NCBI RefSeq assembly: GCF_000526995.1 | Contig: NZ_AZUI01000001.1 | Span: 5,622,001 to 5,686,000 of the forward strand | DNA length: 64,000 bases | DNA from: Lacrimispora indolis DSM 755 | Lineage (GTDB): Bacteria; Bacillota; Clostridia; Lachnospirales; Lachnospiraceae | Direction: 5' to 3' | In this document: in pieces, positions 59,941 to 64,000 of the stretch | How the letters are laid out: every line of letters starts with the position of its first letter | How positions within the stretch are numbered: the first letter of the stretch is position 1 | Program-made: the position numbers and the translations under genes | Notes under the pieces: model-generated | What the model saw: only the letters and a program-made list of their open reading frames with translations | Database searches by the model: none | What the model was told of the DNA's origin: nothing

Positions 59941-61023
59941 CTATTTTTTATTTTTATGGGTTTTATCAATGGCTTCCCAAAGACCCAGCAGATAATTTGC
60001 TCCAATGGCCCGGTCGTACAGCCCATATCCCGGACGGGCCTGTTCTCCCCAGATCATGCGGCCGTGATCCGGCCGGATATACCCTTCAAAGCCAGACTCA
60101 TACAAAGCCTCCACAATGGCGAACATGTCTAAATCCCCGCAGGAAGAAAGGTGGGCAGCTTCGTCAAAATCCTTTTCCGAAGTATGGCGTACATTCCTTA
60201 AATGGGCAAAATGGATCCGTTTCATACCTCCAAATTCCCGCATCATAGCTGGAAGGTCATTGCTTAAATCACTTCCCAGACTGCCTGTACACAGAGTCAG
60301 TCCATTATAAGGGCTGTTGTTTAATGCAAGAAATGTCCTGATATTTTCTGCATTGGTAATGACCTTTGGAAGCCCATAAAGAGGCCATGGCGGATCATCG
60401 GGATGGATCGCCATTTTAATATCATACTTTTCCGCATAGGGAACCACTGCATCCAGAAAATATTTCATATTGTTCCAATACTGTTCCCTTGTCATGCTCT
60501 GGTAAAACTCAATGTCCTGAGCCATGGCATAAAGCCTCTCCGGTTCCCAGCCCGGCAGGGAATACCCTCTGGCCTTTCCCTCCATGGCCTTTGCCATCTT
60601 TTCCGGATTCATCTGAAGCACCTCATCATGGCGGTATGCCATAACATAGCTTCCATCCTCTGCCGGAAAAGCCAGGTCACTCCGTGCCCAATCCATGACC
60701 GGCATAAAATTATAGCAGAGACATTTGACGCCTGCCAGGCTTAAATGCTCCAGGGTCTTTATATAAGCATCAATATACTCATCCCTGGAAGAAAGGCCCT
60801 TTTTTATGTCCTCATGGATATTGACGCTTTCAATTACCTCCATCTCAAGACCGGCCCCATTGATCTCTTCTTTCAGGGCCTTTATGGTCTCCAGGGGCCA
60901 AACCTGTCCCACAGGCACTTTGGGCAGGCAGGTAGCCACACCGGAAACTCCCGGGGTCTGACGGATCTGGTCAAGCGTCACGCTGTCATCCCCGAAAGGG
61001 AACCAACGCATAATCATTTTCAT
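59941..61023 (-). CDS. uxuA: Mannonate dehydratase
   Basis: Dehydrates D-mannonate to 2-keto-3-deoxygluconate. It has 360 residues, a normal size. The start MRWFPFGDDSVTLDQIRQTPGV and the metal-site His and Asp residues in MAIHPDDPPWPLYGLP, TLCTGSLGSD, IHFAHLRNV and YIRPDHGRMIWGE are family hallmarks. It is first in the uxuA-uxuB operon. Its product feeds KdgK and Eda, encoded at 20-22 kb. Confidence 0.96.
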   Translation of the reverse strand: MKMIMRWFPFGDDSVTLDQIRQTPGVSGVATCLPKVPVGQVWPLETIKALKEEINGAGLEMEVIESVNIHEDIKKGLSSRDEYIDAYIKTLEHLSLAGVKCLCYNFMPVMDWARSDLAFPAEDGSYVMAYRHDEVLQMNPEKMAKAMEGKARGYSLPGWEPERLYAMAQDIEFYQSMTREQYWNNMKYFLDAVVPYAEKYDIKMAIHPDDPPWPLYGLPKVITNAENIRTFLALNNSPYNGLTLCTGSLGSDLSNDLPAMMREFGGMKRIHFAHLRNVRHTSEKDFDEAAHLSSCGDLDMFAIVEALYESGFEGYIRPDHGRMIWGEQARPGYGLYDRAIGANYLLGLWEAIDKTHKNKK

Positions 61024-61098
61024 GCTGCAATACCTCCGTTTCCTTGCTCCTTATTCTTTTCTAAACGCAATAATTTATGACTATTAAGTCTTGCTTTT

Positions 61099-61127
61099 AG
61101 TATATATCTAGTATACTAGTAGTTCAA
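61099..61127 (-). promoter_or_regulatory. uxuA promoter with GntR-type operator inside the spacer
   Basis: Minus strand: TTGAAC (61127-61122), 17-base spacer, TATACT (61104-61099). The spacer contains the perfect palindrome CTAGTATACTAG (61108-61119), so a bound repressor would cover both hexamers. Confidence 0.87.
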
Positions 61128-61215
61128 TCAGCATATTTAATAAATATCCACTTTTTTTTTATACATTATGTACAAAGCTTTCCTATTTTTCAATAACCCT
61201 CTTCAGGCTGACGAA

Positions 61216-61262
61216 AAAAAGCAGCAATAAAAGATGGATGCCTTTTCATCTTTTATTGCCGC
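61216..61262 (-). terminator. Terminator of the GntR gene
   Basis: Minus strand stem GCAATAAAAGATG/CATCTTTTATTGC followed by CTGCTTTTTTTC. Confidence 0.88.
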
Positions 61263-61306
61263 TCTTATTTATTCTTAAAGAATTACGTTCTATGAATCAA
61301 ACCAGA

Positions 61307-61981
61307 TCAACGAAAATACCCCGGATACTCTTTTCTCAGAGCTTCCTCATCGATCTTATATCTGGATAAATGCTTTTCCATCAATTCTTTTGCCATGGCT
61401 CCGTCCTTAGCAGCTATGGCTTCCACAATGGCCTGATGGTCGGAAATCGTTTTCAAATCCTTCACAGCGATCAGTGACATGCTGCGTATCCGGTCAAAAT
61501 GAATGGTAATGCTGTCCATGAGCTGATAGACCTGGTTTTTGCCGGTTATGTGAAACAGCAGCCGGTGAAATTCATCATCCAGCTTAAGAAGCTTTTCAGG
61601 AGAACGGTTTTCCAAATAAAACTCCTGAAGCTTTACATTCTCTTTCAGCTCCATGACCGCTTCTTTTCCAGCCATCTTACAGGCCAGCTCCACAACTGCG
61701 CATTCCAGGACATTACGCATAAAACGTGCCTCTTCCACCAGATTATAATCGATCAAAGCCACCGCACTTCCCTTTTGCGGATAAATCTCCACGATTTTCA
61801 CCTTTGACAGCTCGATTAAGGCTTCCCGTACCGGAGTCCGGGACAAATGCATTTCCGCGGATAATTCATTTTCGCTCAACATGCTCCCGGGAATTAAATC
61901 AAGATGTATGATGTTATCCTTTAACATCCTCAGTGCATATTCCCTTCCTGTCTCTTTGGAATACCGTTCTGTCAGCCGCAT
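61307..61981 (-). CDS. GntR-family (FadR subfamily) regulator of uronate genes
   Basis: Regulator of 224 residues. The N-terminal winged helix is SMLSENELSAEMHLSRTPVREALIEL (about 38-63). The helical FCD effector domain follows (about 80-215) with metal-binding positions in LDDEFHRLLFHITGKN and DHQAIVEAI. It lies upstream of uxuA on the same strand, and matching CTAGTATAC palindromes stand before both. It is probably a UxuR-like repressor responding to fructuronate; the effector is inferred. Confidence 0.92.
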   Translation of the reverse strand: MRLTERYSKETGREYALRMLKDNIIHLDLIPGSMLSENELSAEMHLSRTPVREALIELSKVKIVEIYPQKGSAVALIDYNLVEEARFMRNVLECAVVELACKMAGKEAVMELKENVKLQEFYLENRSPEKLLKLDDEFHRLLFHITGKNQVYQLMDSITIHFDRIRSMSLIAVKDLKTISDHQAIVEAIAAKDGAMAKELMEKHLSRYKIDEEALRKEYPGYFR

Positions 61982-62016
61982 ACCATGACCTCTTTTCTCA
62001 AATTCTGTTCATACAT

Positions 62017-62060
62017 AGAATAAGCGAAATCCTTATCATTGTCAAGCACTAGTATACAAG
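62017..62060 (-). promoter_or_regulatory. GntR gene promoter with upstream operator
   Basis: Minus strand: TTGACA (62045-62040), 17-base spacer, TATTCT (62022-62017). CTTGTATACTAG (62060-62049) lies 3 bases upstream of the -35 box and matches the uxuA operator at 11 of 12 positions. Confidence 0.82.
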
Positions 62061-62067
62061 TACGTTG

Positions 62068-62097
62068 CTGCCCGGAGGTTTCGGCCTCCGGGCAGCA
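62068..62097. terminator. Perfect GC-rich hairpin after the DUF4914 gene
   Basis: GCTGCCCGGAGG/CCTCCGGGCAGC with a 6-base loop, 27 bp after the stop codon. It lacks a clear T tract on either strand, so it may act with another factor or only protect the 3' end. Confidence 0.55.
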
Positions 62098-62121
62098 GCA
62101 AATGGATCTGTATGGGGAATT

Positions 62122-63999
62122 TTAATATCTCATTGGGAGGATTTCCAAGTACTCCTTAACCGTAGCCCCTGCAAGGAACATATCAATGATCTGCTTTCCT
62201 AACGGATTTAAATCATCGGTATAATATTTCATCAGCTCCTGAGTAAAGAAGTCTGTCAGTATTTTTGCTCCGGCATCGTATCCCTGCACTCCCACCTCCT
62301 GCTGGGTCTCTGGCCTTAAAAATGCTCTTCTGATGTACTGGCCGTCAATTTTTAAGGAATCAAGGCCAAAGCCCAGAATCGGACAGCGTGCTTCCACCAG
62401 ATGCTCCGGTTTAAACTTGGCGCTGCCGCGGCGGGCAATGTACTCTCTGGCAACCCACTGGGGCATAAAGCTCACCTCATAGGCGCCGATATGCTGGTTG
62501 GGGATCAGGACATACCGGGTATTGGTCGAATGCAAAATCTGGTCAAGGAGCAGGTTGGCCTGAGTCACCATTTTACCGGTTGCAAAAGGCCAGTAAGAGC
62601 CGACGCCTTCACTGGTCATTTCCAGAGAATCAATAATGCTTGGATTGTTAAATCCCCTTGGTGCCACCAGACGCCATAACCAGGCCAGGGCGGGGGGCAG
62701 GATGTGCAGAATTCCAAGGATTCCGTAGGTGGGGTTTTCCTTTGTACATGCGGGAGTCCGTACGCCAAAGCTTCTCACATCCACTTCCACAGGAGTGTCA
62801 ATGGCCTTGGGAACCAGCCTTCTTGGTAAAATGACACGGGGGTTGGGGCAGGGTTTTCCGTTCTGATCCAGGGTATGCTCCCAAACCAGACAGGTTGCAC
62901 CGGCTACTGCCTGCATATTTAAGAAAATAAGAGGCTCTTCCGGCTGGATCAGTATTTTTTCATATTGGGGTGAAGTACCGTAGCATTTGATATTATCCAA
63001 CCGCAGAAACCATGCGGATTCTGCATCCTTGACAACCAGCTTTTTGCTGTCATTCTGCATTTTCGGATGGCACAATGCCATATCATCTGTCACAGGTATG
63101 AGATCACAGGTTTCATTTAATACCAGATAGTTCTTTTCACCAGTCACCGTATTTCTGCCTAAGATAGCTCTGCCATCCATTTCTTTGTGGATGTCTTCGA
63201 TCATTTCACTTTTCCCGCCGCCTGAGGCGCCTTCGTGCATGATCACGATCTCATTGTCATAAGGGGTGATGACTTTTACGGTTGATGCATGAGCAGTCAC
63301 CCAGCCTTCCTCTTCACCGATATTTAGAAGAACTCCGTAAATTCCCTTTTTGGCGCTTGGGCCAGGATATAAATTATAGGAATATACTTCATGAATTTCC
63401 TCCAGACGGTTATGGACAACGATCTGCTTTCCGTCAAAATGAGTATGTCTGAATGGAGGAGCCAGAAAAACAACGGCTCTTGGCTCAAAGCCGGAAGAAA
63501 TCTCGTCAATATTTAAAAATCCCTGCAAATCTGCAAGTCCGGCAGCAAAAAAACCTGCGTTTAACGGCGAGATCAAAATCGAATCATATCCATATTCAAG
63601 TCCGCCTGATTTAAATGGGAAAAAAATCAGCTCCTGATTTTTCAGCCAGTCAAAGGTTTCCGTTCTTAAGGAATCAAAATCAGACGGATAAACCTCCTCA
63701 TATCTGGGTTTATCCGTTGGCTTCTTATCTGCAATCAGCAGACAGTCCGGATCACGCCTTCTCATATAGTCATCCGTATAATTGACCACAACACCGTTTT
63801 TACACTTTGTAGCGGTTGCTTCCAATACCGTGCCTTTGCCTTTCACTTCATATTCAATGCGAAACTCGGTATTCTCTGCATTTCCCATTGCCAGGGTCAG
63901 CAGCTCTTCCCTTGTCTTTGGAATAACAACACCTTTTGACTGAGCCAATATGTCCTGTACATATTCGGGTAAATTCATATCACGTAAAGATTCCAGCAT
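62122..63999 (-). CDS. DUF4914 family protein, PEP carboxykinase-like
   Basis: Protein of 625 residues whose ATG lies one base from the right edge, so it may be complete or slightly shortened. It has a P-loop of the PEP-carboxykinase kind, IMHEGASGGGKSEMIEDIH (about 254-272), followed by acidic metal-site residues. The length and overall sequence match what I recall of the clostridial family DUF4914. The reaction is unknown to me; nucleotide-dependent (de)carboxylation or phosphorylation is a reasonable guess. It is transcribed towards the GntR gene and separated from it by a hairpin. Confidence 0.75.
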   Translation of the reverse strand: MLESLRDMNLPEYVQDILAQSKGVVIPKTREELLTLAMGNAENTEFRIEYEVKGKGTVLEATATKCKNGVVVNYTDDYMRRRDPDCLLIADKKPTDKPRYEEVYPSDFDSLRTETFDWLKNQELIFFPFKSGGLEYGYDSILISPLNAGFFAAGLADLQGFLNIDEISSGFEPRAVVFLAPPFRHTHFDGKQIVVHNRLEEIHEVYSYNLYPGPSAKKGIYGVLLNIGEEEGWVTAHASTVKVITPYDNEIVIMHEGASGGGKSEMIEDIHKEMDGRAILGRNTVTGEKNYLVLNETCDLIPVTDDMALCHPKMQNDSKKLVVKDAESAWFLRLDNIKCYGTSPQYEKILIQPEEPLIFLNMQAVAGATCLVWEHTLDQNGKPCPNPRVILPRRLVPKAIDTPVEVDVRSFGVRTPACTKENPTYGILGILHILPPALAWLWRLVAPRGFNNPSIIDSLEMTSEGVGSYWPFATGKMVTQANLLLDQILHSTNTRYVLIPNQHIGAYEVSFMPQWVAREYIARRGSAKFKPEHLVEARCPILGFGLDSLKIDGQYIRRAFLRPETQQEVGVQGYDAGAKILTDFFTQELMKYYTDDLNPLGKQIIDMFLAGATVKEYLEILPMRY

Positions 64000-64000
64000 A

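Noticed and set aside
1..64000. CRISPR arrays, insertion sequences, integrases, tRNA and rRNA genes
   Set aside because: Looked for by repeat pattern and motif on both strands; none could be supported.

Overview
The window looks like the chromosome of a low-to-mid GC, spore-forming, anaerobic Firmicute of the Lachnospiraceae type (Lacrimispora / Clostridium saccharolyticum-like). Supporting signs are strong AGGAGG ribosome-binding sites, a T-box leader, YesMN-type two-component control of a sugar ABC transporter, a complete Rnf complex, a potassium-type membrane pyrophosphatase, rubredoxin and a water-forming-type NADH oxidase. No rRNA or tRNA gene, IS element, prophage or CRISPR array was seen. 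The species placement is inference.

Layout. 1-10 kb (minus): an acyltransferase-like gene cut by the window edge, a large unrecognised carbohydrate-type protein, a sugar ABC transporter (two permeases and a lipoprotein) and a YesM/YesN sensor-regulator pair. 10.1-11.4 kb (minus): a retron, made of a structured msr-msd RNA gene with a1/a2 repeats and its own promoter, followed by a retron-type reverse transcriptase. The reverse transcriptase overlaps the yesN-like gene by one base and has no recognisable effector beside it. 11.6-15 kb (plus): aroF-tyrA-aroA. 16-19.2 kb (plus): a tryptophan-type T-box leader and a trpXYZ-like ABC transporter. 19.2-25.7 kb: uronate catabolism, with two PfkB kinases, KDPG aldolase and an IclR regulator on minus and a LacI regulator plus uxaC on plus. 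Matched operator palindromes can be read directly in this region. 25.9-31 kb (minus): rnfCDGEAB. 31.5-35.6 kb (minus): a MarR regulator and a heterodimeric ABC exporter.

35.8-39.7 kb is a patchwork: a RelA/SpoT-like protein, a Cys/Asn-repeat mini-protein, a prolyl-tRNA editing protein followed by a remnant of proB, a LysR regulator, a Fur/PerR-type regulator with a perfect 7-1-7 operator, and a QueD-like protein. 39.9-40.2 kb (minus) is tmRNA. 40.5-45.2 kb holds NADH oxidase and aerobic-type ribonucleotide reductase. 45.5-52.3 kb is a purine/nucleoside operon (deaminase, MerR regulator, BMP lipoprotein, ABC ATPase, two permeases) behind a MerR-type promoter with a 19-bp spacer. 52.4-58.2 kb holds dus, a cell-wall amidase, a highly structured intergenic element, hppA, rubredoxin, a cupin and an ArsC-like protein. 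58.3-62 kb is uxuA-uxuB with a GntR regulator, again with matched operators. The last gene is a DUF4914 (PEP carboxykinase-like) gene running to the right edge.

Functionally, three uronate blocks feed 2-keto-3-deoxygluconate: uxaC makes keto-uronates, uxuB and uxuA make KDG, and kdgK and eda split it to pyruvate and glyceraldehyde phosphate. Each block has its own regulator with a visible operator. Rnf and the membrane pyrophosphatase handle ion-gradient energy. The most unusual system is the effector-less retron wired into the front of a sugar-sensing two-component operon.
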